64,000 nucleotides of DNA. Source: Nocardia sp. CC227C. Its GTDB lineage: Bacteria > Actinomycetota > Actinomycetes > Mycobacteriales > Mycobacteriaceae. The notes below the pieces were generated by a model, which was not told the DNA's origin, ran no database searches, and worked only from the letters and a program-made list of their open reading frames with translations. This document shows, piece by piece, positions 42,374 through 50,711 of this stretch; position 1 is the first letter of the stretch; each line of letters starts with the position of its first letter. The stretch spans positions 114,279 to 178,278 of the forward strand of contig NZ_JASITE010000015.1 of NCBI RefSeq assembly GCF_030767025.1, given 5' to 3'. A program made the position numbers and the translations under genes.

Positions 42374-42901
42374 TCAGCGCTCCGGACCGCCCGGATTGCA
42401 CAGCGCGTTCACCGTCTCCTGGTAGCCGACGGCCGGTCGCCACGGCTCCAGGTTCCAGCTCGGCTTGTCGGGGTTCACCACCCGCGCCCACTCCCAGTGG
42501 CACCGGAATTGGTCCCACATACCGGGTGTGTCGGCGTCGGGGGACAGGGTGAGGATCTCCCGCCAGGCCCGATCGGCGGCCGTCGGGAACCGGTCGACGC
42601 GTCCCGCGTCGGTCGGGTAGACGAGCAGGCGGCGGCCGTCGACGGCGTCGGTCCACTCGGTGCGCTCGATGAGCGGCATCCCGGCGTACACATCGGGCGG
42701 CAGCGTGGTCGGGGCGGCGATATCGGCGGGGGAGGGTGCGGGCATCGCCTGCACCGGCGGGGCGGGCGGCTCGGAATGTGCTGCCGGTTCCAGCGAACCG
42801 ATCACCACCGGCGCCGATTCCTGGGAAGCACCGCAACCCGAGAGGGCGAGCGCCGTCGCGCCCGCAAGCACTGCCCCCGAGAGTCTTGTGCGGTGCCGCA
42901 T
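42374..42901 (-). CDS. DUF2599 lipoprotein
   Basis: 175 residues. Signal peptide with lipobox ALSGC; then a proline-rich linker; then a DUF2599 domain (TEWTDAVDGRRLLVYPTDAGR, AWREILTLSPDADTPGMWDQFRC, DKPSWNLEPWRPAVGYQETV, CNPGG). DUF2599 proteins are secreted or surface proteins of mycolic-acid bacteria with unknown function. ATG 42901 has GGAGGAG just upstream; GTG 42913 is an alternative. Transcribed toward the PLP operon. Confidence 0.85.
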   Translation of the reverse strand: MRHRTRLSGAVLAGATALALSGCGASQESAPVVIGSLEPAAHSEPPAPPVQAMPAPSPADIAAPTTLPPDVYAGMPLIERTEWTDAVDGRRLLVYPTDAGRVDRFPTAADRAWREILTLSPDADTPGMWDQFRCHWEWARVVNPDKPSWNLEPWRPAVGYQETVNALCNPGGPER

Positions 42902-43120
42902 CGGCTCCTCCACCTCCTACGCTGTTCTGCTGCGGAAACCGACGCTACCAGCGATGAATCCGCCATCACTTTTGCGTCAACGCACCCCGCCTCGATTCGG
43001 TTCCACTGGTGCTGTGGCCCAGACGGACCATACGATGTCACGCGCAGGGCACCCTTCGCCACGAGCGCGGCGCCCGGCATCGAGATATCCGGATGATTGC
43101 TCGACGTGTGAAGGCAGGAG

Positions 43121-43597
43121 ATGTCACCGACTGTGAAATGTCTTGTCTGGGAAGTGGACAAGACCCTGTGGGACGGGGTGGTGAGCGATTCCACCAGTGG
43201 AGCGCTGCGCCCCGACGCGGTGCGGGCCCTGCGCATACTGGGGGAGCGTGGCATCCTGCACGCGGTCGCCAGCCGCGGCGAGTGGTCGTGGACCGATGCG
43301 GAGCTGCGCCGCCACGGACTGCACGACCGCTTCGCGGTCGTCGAGGTGGGGTGGGGCCGCAAGTCCGCCGCCATCGGCCGCATCGCCCAGACCCTCGGAC
43401 TGCACCTGGACAATATCGGCTATATCGACGCCGAACCGCTCGAACGCAGCGAGGTCGCCCACGCCCTGCCGCAGGTCCGCTGCTACGCGGCGCGACATGT
43501 GGACGTGCTGTCCGCCCTCCAGGAATTCCGCGCCCCGGCCGGTACCGCGCCGCCGCCCACCTCCCCGATGGGTTTCGCGCACGTGTTCGGCAGCTGA
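43121..43597 (+). CDS. FkbH-like HAD-IIIC protein with altered nucleophile
   Basis: 158 residues. The HAD motif I that reads D-x-D-x-T in FkbH and phosphatases is CLVWEVDKTLWDGV here, so the nucleophilic Asp is Glu11 while the second Asp13 is retained. HAVASRGEWSWTDAELRRHGL (motif II region) and KSAAIGRIAQTLGLHLDNIGYIDAEPLERSEV (III/IV) follow. FkbH domains load glyceryl units onto carrier proteins in polyketide pathways; here the acyltransferase half is absent. AGGAG directly abuts the ATG, so GTG 43133 may be used instead. Phosphatase activity is doubtful. Confidence 0.8.
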   Translation: MSPTVKCLVWEVDKTLWDGVVSDSTSGALRPDAVRALRILGERGILHAVASRGEWSWTDAELRRHGLHDRFAVVEVGWGRKSAAIGRIAQTLGLHLDNIGYIDAEPLERSEVAHALPQVRCYAARHVDVLSALQEFRAPAGTAPPPTSPMGFAHVFGS

Positions 43598-43619
43598 GCG
43601 GGCAGCCGCCGGACGGCTC

Positions 43620-43680
43620 GCGGAGCGAGGGCCGAGTGGCCGGTGGCGCGAGGGCCGAGTGGCTGGTCGCGCGAGCGCCG
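43620..43680 (+). repeat. Short imperfect tandem repeat downstream of the HAD gene
   Basis: GCGAGGGCCGAGTGGC occurs twice, with a further decayed GCGAGCGCCGAACGG copy, in the 136-base gap between two convergent genes. Third-base composition and lack of a start argue against coding. Confidence 0.6.
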
Positions 43681-43733
43681 AACGGTCCGAGCGTCGAACG
43701 GCGGGCGCTGCGAGTGTGCACGGCGTGCACAAC

Positions 43734-45467
43734 TCAGGCGGGCGTCGATTCGGTCTGCCCGCCGTCGCGGATCTCCACGATCGGCAGGACCAGCGCCGCC
43801 GGAGCCGACGCGGGGACCACGGGCTGCTTCGGTGCCACGGGTGCGATGCGCCGGTAACCCCGGCCCTGTTCCGGGCGGGTGTCTGCCTCGCCCTTGTTGG
43901 GCCACATGGCCGCCGCGCGTTCGGCCTGCGCGGTGATGGTCAGCGACGGATTCACGCCCAGGTTCGCCGACACCGCCGCGCCGTCCACCACGCTCAGCGT
44001 CGGATAGCCGTACACCCGGTGGTAAGGGTCGATGACACCGTGGTCGGGGTCCGCGCCGATGGCCGTCCCGCCCAGGAAATGCGCGGTGAGCGGAATATTG
44101 AACACCTCGCCCCAGGAGCCGCCGGCCACGCCGCCGATCTTGTCGGCCACCCGCCGCGTCACATCGTTGCCGACCGGGATCCAGGTCGGATTGGGCTCCC
44201 CGTGGCCCTGTCTGGAGGTGAGCTTGCGGCCGAACAGACCGCGCTTGGTGTAGGTGGTGATGGAGTTGTCGAGATGCTGCATCACCAGCGAGATGATGGT
44301 GCGCTCACTCCAGTTCTTCACGCTCAGGAACTGCACCAGCATGAGCGGATGCAACAGCACCGTCCACAGGAAGCGCAGCCAGCGCGGCACCCGGCCGCCG
44401 CCGTCCACCATGAGGGTTTGGAGCAGACCCATGGCATTGGAGCCCTTGCCGTAGCGCACCGGTTCGATATGGGTGTCGGGCGTGGGGTGGATGGATGAGG
44501 TGATCGCGACGCCGCGGGTGAAGTCGCGGTCGGGGTTCACCGTGCGGGTGGCCGCGCCGACGATGGATTCGGAGTTGGTGCGGGTGAGCACCCCCAGCCG
44601 GTCGGACAGACCGGGCAGCACGCCCTTGTCTCGCATGGCGAACAGCAGCTTCTGCGTCCCGCGCGTGCCCGCGGCCAGCACCACGTTGGCGGCGGTGTAG
44701 GTCTTGGGCTGTCTGCGCAGCAGCGCGCCCGTGCGGGTGGTGTCCACATCCCAGGTGCCGTCCGGCAGCGGGCGCAGCGCCTTGACCGTGGTCATCGGGA
44801 CGATCCGCGCCCCAGCCTTTTCGGCGAGGTACAGGTAGTTCTTGACCAGGGTGTTCTTGGCGTTGTGGCGGCAGCCGGTCATGCACTCGCCGCATTCGAT
44901 GCAGCCGGTGCGGTCCGGGCCGACGCCGCCGAAGAACGGGTCGGCGACGGTCGTGCCCGGCTCGCCGAAGAAGACGCCGACCGGGGTCTGGACGAAGGTG
45001 TCGCCCACGCCCATATCGTCGGCGACCTGCTTGAACACCTCGTCGGCGGGTGTCATGTGCGGGTTCTGCACCACGCCGAGCATCTTGCGCGCCTGCTCGT
45101 AGTAGGGCATGAGCTCGTCGCGCCAGTCGGTGATGTCGCGCCACTGCGCGTCCCGGAAGAACGGCTCCGGTGGCACGTACAGGGTGTTGGCGTAGTTGAG
45201 CGATCCGCCGCCCACACCCGCGCCCGCCAGAATCAGCACATTGCGCAGCGGGTGGATGCGCTGGATGCCGTAGCAGCCCAGGGCCGGTGCCCACAGGAAC
45301 TTGCGGAGATCCCAACTGGTGTCGGGCAGTTCGTCGTCGGCGTAGCGTTGCCCGGCCTCCAGGATGCCGACCCGGTACCCCTTCTCGACCAAGCGCAGCG
45401 CGGTGACGCTGCCACCGAATCCGGATCCGACGATGAGCACGTCGAAATCGGTTTCGCGCTGGGACAT
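43734..45467 (-). CDS. choD: GMC-family oxidoreductase, ChoD-type (putative cholesterol oxidase)
   Basis: 577 residues, matching mycobacterial ChoD (Rv3409c, 578 aa) in length and motifs. FAD-binding VLIVGSGFGGSVTAL is at residues 10-24; GAGVGGGSLNYAN, GCIECGECMTGCRHNAKNTL and the C-terminal SVVDGAAVSANLGVNPSLTI are characteristic. ChoD belongs to a GMC subgroup whose sterol oxidase activity is debated. ATG 45467 has GAGGAG 7 bases upstream. The divergent MerR gene and two dyads between them suggest regulated expression. Confidence 0.92.
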   Translation of the reverse strand: MSQRETDFDVLIVGSGFGGSVTALRLVEKGYRVGILEAGQRYADDELPDTSWDLRKFLWAPALGCYGIQRIHPLRNVLILAGAGVGGGSLNYANTLYVPPEPFFRDAQWRDITDWRDELMPYYEQARKMLGVVQNPHMTPADEVFKQVADDMGVGDTFVQTPVGVFFGEPGTTVADPFFGGVGPDRTGCIECGECMTGCRHNAKNTLVKNYLYLAEKAGARIVPMTTVKALRPLPDGTWDVDTTRTGALLRRQPKTYTAANVVLAAGTRGTQKLLFAMRDKGVLPGLSDRLGVLTRTNSESIVGAATRTVNPDRDFTRGVAITSSIHPTPDTHIEPVRYGKGSNAMGLLQTLMVDGGGRVPRWLRFLWTVLLHPLMLVQFLSVKNWSERTIISLVMQHLDNSITTYTKRGLFGRKLTSRQGHGEPNPTWIPVGNDVTRRVADKIGGVAGGSWGEVFNIPLTAHFLGGTAIGADPDHGVIDPYHRVYGYPTLSVVDGAAVSANLGVNPSLTITAQAERAAAMWPNKGEADTRPEQGRGYRRIAPVAPKQPVVPASAPAALVLPIVEIRDGGQTESTPA

Positions 45468-45495
45468 GCGGAACTCCTCGGTGTCGGCGGTGACG

Positions 45496-45512
45496 CGCGT
45501 TACGCTAACGCG
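45496..45512. promoter_or_regulatory. Perfect dyad CGCGTTA-CGC-TAACGCG in choD/merR region
   Basis: Seven-base arms perfectly inverted around CGC, 29 bases upstream of the choD start. Located in the 93-base divergent region and a good operator candidate; its symmetry does not look like a terminator because no gene ends here. Confidence 0.6.
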
Positions 45513-45528
45513 GACAGTTGCCACTGTC
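45513..45528. promoter_or_regulatory. Dyad GACAGT-TGCC-ACTGTC adjoining the first
   Basis: Six-base perfect arms abut the previous dyad directly. MerR proteins bind such elements between stretched -35 and -10 boxes, so this may be the MerR site. Confidence 0.55.
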
Positions 45529-45560
45529 AATGAAGGCTGACCTGACTCTATGCTTGGCCC

Positions 45561-46247
45561 GTGCCTCGCTTCAGCCGTACCCAACTCGCCGATCTGAGCG
45601 GTATCCCGGCGCGCACCATCCGCTACTACCATTCGCTCGGCCTGCTGCCGAAACCCGGCCGGGCCGGGAAGGAAGTCGTCTACGGCGACGACCATCTGGA
45701 GCGGCTGCGCGATATCGCCGCCATGCGGGCACGCGGCCTACGTCTCGACGCCATTCGCGAGGTGCTGGCCACCGATACCGTGCCGGGGGATTGGCGGACC
45801 CTGTTCGACCCGCGCCACTCCGTCTCGGCCGACCAGGTCGTGGACCTCTCCGACGAGGCGCTGTCGGATCTGCTCGGCGACCGCCGCACCGAGATCCTCG
45901 ACGACCTGATCGCCGCCAACTACCTCGAACGGCGCGACGACGGCTGGCGGGTGCCGGACCTGCCCATGCTCAAGGGCGCGCTGATCCTCTACGACATCGG
46001 CACCGACATCACCCTCAGCGGCGCACTGCGCAAACTGATCCGCGCCCACATCGCCGACCTGGCCGACGAGATGGCGCGCACCTTCCGCGACGCCGCCGCC
46101 ACCAGCTACGGCGGCGAGGGCCTCGGCACCGACCTCATGCGCTTCCGCGATCGCTTCCGCGCGGCCGCCTGGGAGGTCGGCGGAGCCACGCTCGCCGACG
46201 AAATCGAGCGTGCCGTACGGGAACTCGACGCGGAGTCGGGGCGCTAG
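45561..46247 (+). CDS. MerR-family transcriptional regulator
   Basis: 228 residues from GTG 45561. The N-terminal winged HTH contains QLADLSGIPARTIRYYHSLGLLPKPGRAGKEVVYGDDHLERL, with the usual RYY and GLLP elements, followed by RDIAAMRARGLRLDAIREVL. The long C-terminal region (about 120 residues, SADQVVDLSDEALSDLLGDRR onward) is an effector domain of unknown ligand. It reads away from choD and probably controls it, possibly with a sterol-derived inducer. Confidence 0.92.
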   Translation: MPRFSRTQLADLSGIPARTIRYYHSLGLLPKPGRAGKEVVYGDDHLERLRDIAAMRARGLRLDAIREVLATDTVPGDWRTLFDPRHSVSADQVVDLSDEALSDLLGDRRTEILDDLIAANYLERRDDGWRVPDLPMLKGALILYDIGTDITLSGALRKLIRAHIADLADEMARTFRDAAATSYGGEGLGTDLMRFRDRFRAAAWEVGGATLADEIERAVRELDAESGR

Positions 46248-46479
46248 CCCTTCGCGGGGGGGTCGGCACCGCGAGGCATCCGGCAGGCGATGGCAGCGCC
46301 GTCAGCGAGCCTCGGCTGTCGGATCGGACCCGATCGTTCGGTCGCGATCGAGTGGGCTCCAAAACCGCACGGCGACATGCGAACCGCGACTTCCTGCCGC
46401 GGCGGCTCGAATGTCGCGACGCGAGCGCTGTGTGTATGTTCGGTGCGGCAAGTCCTCTGCACGGAAGCACGGTTCACGC

Positions 46480-49002
46480 ATGACCACATCACGCCCCCTG
46501 ACGCCCTTCGAGATGGCTCATTTCGACCGCGAGGCCCAGCTGGGCAGCGTGCCGAAAGCTGAAGTGGCCCTGCACATCGGGAGCACGGTGCGTGGTGACG
46601 TCGACACCGAGGTCCTGCGCCGGGTGCTGACCGAGCTCGCCGCGGGGCACGCCATGCTGCGCGCGGTTGTCGTCCGGACCGCCGATGGCGGGCTCGGTTT
46701 CGAGTTGCGGGAGAACTATCAGCCCCCGCTGGAGGTCCGGGCGGGCGGAGACGACGAGTATCAGGCGCTCATCAACAGCAAACATGATTGGAGCGAGGGG
46801 CTTTTCAAGGGGTACCTGCTGCGGGAAGGAGGGCTCAGTCGCATCGTGATGGTGGCGCATCACGGCATCTGCGACGGCCGCTCGATGTTCCCGCTGGTGC
46901 ACGAGATGTGGGAGCGGTACGGCGCCCACCTCGCGGGGGAGCCGCTGCCGTTGTCGGATTCGGATCGCGAGCTGCCCGACGGAGTGGACGCCCAGCTGGC
47001 GCACACGGTCTCCGACGCCGAACTCGATGCCTTCATGACTCAGCTGGCCGCCATTGCCGCGGCCACCGACCCTGCCACGTCCGCACCGGCTCATCTGCCC
47101 GTCGACGGCGACGGGTTCGGTGACCCGTGCGGACGGTTCACGCTGCGGTCCTTGGACTTGACCGTGGAAGACTCCGAGGCGATCGTCGCCACCGCACGCG
47201 CACACGGAGTCTCGGTCAACAGCCTGCTCGCCGGCGCCGCATTGACGGCGATGCGGACCGAGCTCGATGCCGGCGGGGGTCCGGCGATGATGCTCGCCAC
47301 GCATTGTGCGGATGTGCGGGACCAACTGGCGCCGCCGCTGTCGGGGTCGACCGTTCTGAACTGCGTGAGCGGGGTCCCCACCCCGGTCTTCGCGAGCGCT
47401 GACACCGATCCGATCGAGTTGGCGCGGATGGTCGAGGTCGGCGTGCGGGGCGCGGTCGAGGCCCGGTTTCCCGCCCTGATTCTGCGCGCGCTGTCCCGCG
47501 GCATCGATCCCGAAGCCGCGGGGATGCCCACCATCGTGCCGTCGCTGGGGCTGTCGAATATCGGCCGGATGCCGGCCTATCCGATCCCGTCGAACCTCGA
47601 ACTCGTGCGCAACTTCGTCTACGGCATGGGTGAACAGATGCCGCCGACGATGACGATGTTCACGCTGGGCGACCGCCTGACCGTCCAGGTCGAATACGAC
47701 ACTGTCGAACACAGCCATGCGCAGATGGGGCGGGTAACGGAGGCGATGCATCGGCAGCTCCGGCACCTGTGCGGTCTTGCGTCAACATCGACCACCGCCG
47801 AGGTGCCCTTCTATCCCATGCCCCGAGCGCAGGGCTGTCCCTTCGTGCCGGCCCCGGGAGTTCGCGAGATCGCCGCCACGGGACCGATTTCCAAGGTCCG
47901 GACGTGGGAAGGCAAGACAGCGTGGCTGGTGACGGGCCATGCGGAGGCCCGAACGCTCTTCGCCGACCCGAATGTGCTGCTGGACAACAAACATCCGGAT
48001 TTCCCGCATACCAACCCCTCGATGAAAGCGGTCGCGGAGTTGAGTCCGCGTACGATGTTGAACTCGGACGGCGCCGAGCACGCACGCTTCCGGCGGATGC
48101 TGGCCAAGCCGTTCACGCCCAAGCGGCTGGAGACATTGCGACCGCTCATCCGCAAGCATGTCGACGAGCGGATCGATGCCATGTTGGCCGCGGGGCGTTC
48201 GGCTGATCTGGTCACGTCACTGGCACTGCCGGTGTCGTCGGAGGTGATCTGTGAGCTGCTCGGTGTCCCGTACGAGGATCACGCGTTCTTCGAGACCCTG
48301 ACCGCGACCGGGTTCGACTCCGCGACCTCTGTGGAGGAGTCCGCGCAGAACACATTGCGGATGCTCGACTATCTGAACAAGCTGATACTGGCCAAGGCCG
48401 AGAAGCCGGGCGAGGACACCCTGTCCGACATGGCAGAACTCGTAGGCGCCGGGGAACTGCAACCCTGGGAGGCCACCATGGAGGCGGTCGGCCTCTTGGC
48501 CGCCGGGCACGAGACCACCGCGAACATGATCGCGCTCGGTGTCGTCGCACTGCTGGAGAGTCCGGAGCAGTTGGCGTTGATCCGGGACACCGACGACCCG
48601 AGAGTCCTGACCAATGCGGTCGACGAGCTCGCTCGGTACCTGAGCATCCCGCACATCGGATTGCGGAGAGTCGCGGTCGCCGATATCGACGTCGCCGATG
48701 AGACTATTCGCGCTGGTGACGCGATCATCTTCGACATCGGAGTGGCCAACTGGAGCGAAAGCGTCTTCCCCGACCCGGATCGGATCGACCTGACCCGTTC
48801 GAACGCGGCCCAGCACCTCTCGTTCGGCGCGGGCCGCCACAACTGCATCGGCCTGCAGTTGGCGCGTATCGAATTGAGCATCACGTTGCAGACGCTCTTC
48901 CGGCGCATTCCGGATCTGCGGCTGACGGCGGCCATCGACGAGCTCGATTTCAAGGAGGATGCGATGGTGTACGGCCTCAAAGCACTACCGGTCGAGTGGT
49001 GA
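46480..49002 (+). CDS. Condensation/PapA-like acyltransferase fused to cytochrome P450
   Basis: One 840-residue protein with two enzyme domains. Residues 1-435: condensation-fold acyltransferase of the PapA/NRPS-C group with the catalytic HHxxxDG motif (His127, His128, Asp132, Gly133) and the RFTLRSLDL, GVSVNSLLAGAAL, and LSNIGRM-like segments. Residues 440-840: a complete P450 with AGHETT (674-680), ExxR (Glu716, Arg719) and the heme loop FGAGRHNCIG (Cys789). The linker is about 10 residues. No stop, frameshift or internal start is seen at the junction. GC is lower than flanking genes. Likely acylates and oxidises one secondary metabolite or lipid. Confidence 0.88.
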   Translation: MTTSRPLTPFEMAHFDREAQLGSVPKAEVALHIGSTVRGDVDTEVLRRVLTELAAGHAMLRAVVVRTADGGLGFELRENYQPPLEVRAGGDDEYQALINSKHDWSEGLFKGYLLREGGLSRIVMVAHHGICDGRSMFPLVHEMWERYGAHLAGEPLPLSDSDRELPDGVDAQLAHTVSDAELDAFMTQLAAIAAATDPATSAPAHLPVDGDGFGDPCGRFTLRSLDLTVEDSEAIVATARAHGVSVNSLLAGAALTAMRTELDAGGGPAMMLATHCADVRDQLAPPLSGSTVLNCVSGVPTPVFASADTDPIELARMVEVGVRGAVEARFPALILRALSRGIDPEAAGMPTIVPSLGLSNIGRMPAYPIPSNLELVRNFVYGMGEQMPPTMTMFTLGDRLTVQVEYDTVEHSHAQMGRVTEAMHRQLRHLCGLASTSTTAEVPFYPMPRAQGCPFVPAPGVREIAATGPISKVRTWEGKTAWLVTGHAEARTLFADPNVLLDNKHPDFPHTNPSMKAVAELSPRTMLNSDGAEHARFRRMLAKPFTPKRLETLRPLIRKHVDERIDAMLAAGRSADLVTSLALPVSSEVICELLGVPYEDHAFFETLTATGFDSATSVEESAQNTLRMLDYLNKLILAKAEKPGEDTLSDMAELVGAGELQPWEATMEAVGLLAAGHETTANMIALGVVALLESPEQLALIRDTDDPRVLTNAVDELARYLSIPHIGLRRVAVADIDVADETIRAGDAIIFDIGVANWSESVFPDPDRIDLTRSNAAQHLSFGAGRHNCIGLQLARIELSITLQTLFRRIPDLRLTAAIDELDFKEDAMVYGLKALPVEW

Positions 49003-49008
49003 GATCCG

Positions 49009-49818
49009 TTGATCAGGCGACGACGAAAGGATACGAACTACCCGCCGTACGAGCGACAAGAGACACTCTCGGAGGCCCAGCAGCACCTCTACGCCGCACT
49101 CGACAAGACCCGTGCGGTGCTCGGGTACTCGAGAAGCCGAGTGGCAGCCGAGTTGAATCTCTCACTCAGCGCGACCGCCAAGAAGTTCCGTGCGGAACGC
49201 CGCTTCGAGAACGAAGAGATCATCGCCCTCGTCAAATTCTTCGAGTTCCCTGCGGTGCTGGGCTGGAAGGTCGCCGATCAGGTCCTGCATGGAATCGTGC
49301 CGTTCCGGGCCGGTCGCTGGCCGCCGCGATTCGCGGAGGGTGATCTCGAACTGCTGAGTTCCTTCTCCGGGCCCGGAATGTTCATGGAGAGTCCGGTTCT
49401 GAACATCATGGCGAAGAACGCTGCGGCAGACGAATACTTTCCCTGGTTGAAAGTCCCGACCGACGATTGCGGTCCGGTGAATCTCGTCATCGAGCTTTTC
49501 ACGAATCCGGGTGCGCTGGAGAGCTTCGGGGACTCGTGGGACGACATGGCCCGCCATGCGGCGATGATGCTCAATATCCTGGCCCCTGGGATTGTCGAGA
49601 CGGAGGTCATGGCGGAAATCTTCGAGCGGTGTCGGGTACATCCGAAATTCGACGAGTATCTGAACTTCTTGCCGACGGATCCGCAGATTTTCGCCAAGAC
49701 CGAGGTGATGGTCAGATGTCCCGATGGTGTTCGCCGTCGTCATATCGTCAAATCTTTGCGGCAGGACTGGCCGGATCCCGAAGCGTGGGTGATGACGACT
49801 ATGGTGCGGGTCGAATAG
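49009..49818 (+). CDS. XRE-like regulator with MmyB-type ligand-binding domain
   Basis: 269 residues from TTG 49009, 6 bases after the P450-fusion stop, so almost surely co-transcribed. The N-terminal HTH (YAALDKTRAVLGYSRSRVAAELNLSLSATAKKF) resembles XRE proteins; the C-terminal half (EYFPWLKVPTDDCGPVNLVIELFTNPGALESF, WDDMARHAAMMLNIL) resembles the MmyB ligand domain that binds acyl or fatty ligands. A local regulator sensing the product of the fused enzyme is an inference. Confidence 0.75.
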   Translation: MIRRRRKDTNYPPYERQETLSEAQQHLYAALDKTRAVLGYSRSRVAAELNLSLSATAKKFRAERRFENEEIIALVKFFEFPAVLGWKVADQVLHGIVPFRAGRWPPRFAEGDLELLSSFSGPGMFMESPVLNIMAKNAAADEYFPWLKVPTDDCGPVNLVIELFTNPGALESFGDSWDDMARHAAMMLNILAPGIVETEVMAEIFERCRVHPKFDEYLNFLPTDPQIFAKTEVMVRCPDGVRRRHIVKSLRQDWPDPEAWVMTTMVRVE

Positions 49819-49859
49819 TCGTGTCCTGATCGCGGCGGGCGGCGGGCCGATCGCCGGAT

Positions 49860-50609
49860 CTACCCGCTCACGGGCGGCACCGGCCAGCGGCCGGAGCCCA
49901 GTTCGCGGGAGATGGTGCGGGCCGTGGCGCGCACCGCGTCCACGACGGCCTCGGGGGCGGGCCAGTCGGCGGTGGGCAGGACCACGCCGACCGCGCCCAC
50001 CACCGCTCCGGTGTGGTCGAAAATCGCTCCGGCGATACAGGATTCGCCGAGCACAGCCTCGTCGCGCTCGAAGGCGATTCCGGAGTGGGCCACCGGGCGC
50101 AGATGGTCGGCGAGGTCGTCGGCGGTGGTGATGGTGTCGCCGGTCATGCTGCGCAGGGGGCCGGTCTCGGTGCGCGGCAGGAAGGCCAGGACGGCTTTGC
50201 CGAGGGCGCTGGCGTGGGCGGGGATCTCGATGCCGAGTTCGGGCATCTGACGGCTGCCGTCGGGACTGGGTTCGTGGTGGATGATCACCACGTCGTCGCC
50301 GAAGAGCACCCCGACGCGGACCGCGCGGCCGGTGCGGTGGGCGAGATCGTGCGCCCAGGTGAGGGCGCGGGCACGCAGATCGAGGGTGTCCAGGTAGACA
50401 TTGCCCAGTCGCAGTACGGCGGGCCCGAGTTGATAGCGGCCGCCGCCGTGCTCCTGCACGACCACGCCGTGCGCGGCCAGTGTGCGCACGATGCCGTGCA
50501 CGGTGGTGGCGGCCAGCCCCAGCTCGGCGGCCAACTCGGACAGCGTCATCCGCCGCGCGCCCTGCAGGGCGAACAGGATGCGGACGGCGCGGTCTACGGA
50601 CTGGATCAT
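49860..50609 (-). CDS. IclR-family transcriptional regulator
   Basis: 249 residues. The winged HTH (VDRAVRILFALQGARRMTLSELAAELGLAATTVHGIVRTLAAHGVV) is followed by an IclR effector domain (GRAVRVGVLFGDDVVIIHHEP, ALGKAVLAFLP, RDEAVLGESCIAGAIFDHTG). ATG 50609 follows AAGGTGAG. It is divergent from the facilitator/dhaKLM operon and resembles GylR-like glycerol regulators, so it should sense glycerol or a dihydroxyacetone derivative. The dyad at 50669-50685 is its probable operator. Confidence 0.92.
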   Translation of the reverse strand: MIQSVDRAVRILFALQGARRMTLSELAAELGLAATTVHGIVRTLAAHGVVVQEHGGGRYQLGPAVLRLGNVYLDTLDLRARALTWAHDLAHRTGRAVRVGVLFGDDVVIIHHEPSPDGSRQMPELGIEIPAHASALGKAVLAFLPRTETGPLRSMTGDTITTADDLADHLRPVAHSGIAFERDEAVLGESCIAGAIFDHTGAVVGAVGVVLPTADWPAPEAVVDAVRATARTISRELGSGRWPVPPVSG

Positions 50610-50668
50610 GCGCTCACCTTTCGCGGGCCCTTGTGACCCGAGCCACAACACCGTACTCTACGAATCCT

Positions 50669-50685
50669 ATTCGACATTATCGAAT
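50669..50685. promoter_or_regulatory. IclR operator candidate ATTCGA-CATTA-TCGAAT
   Basis: Six-base perfect arms around a five-base centre, midway in the 102-base IclR/facilitator gap; TTCGACAT recurs at 50690-50697. Short AT-rich palindromes of this kind are typical IclR sites. Confidence 0.55.
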
Positions 50686-50711
50686 GGTGTTCGACATATC
50701 TGGAGTACCTC

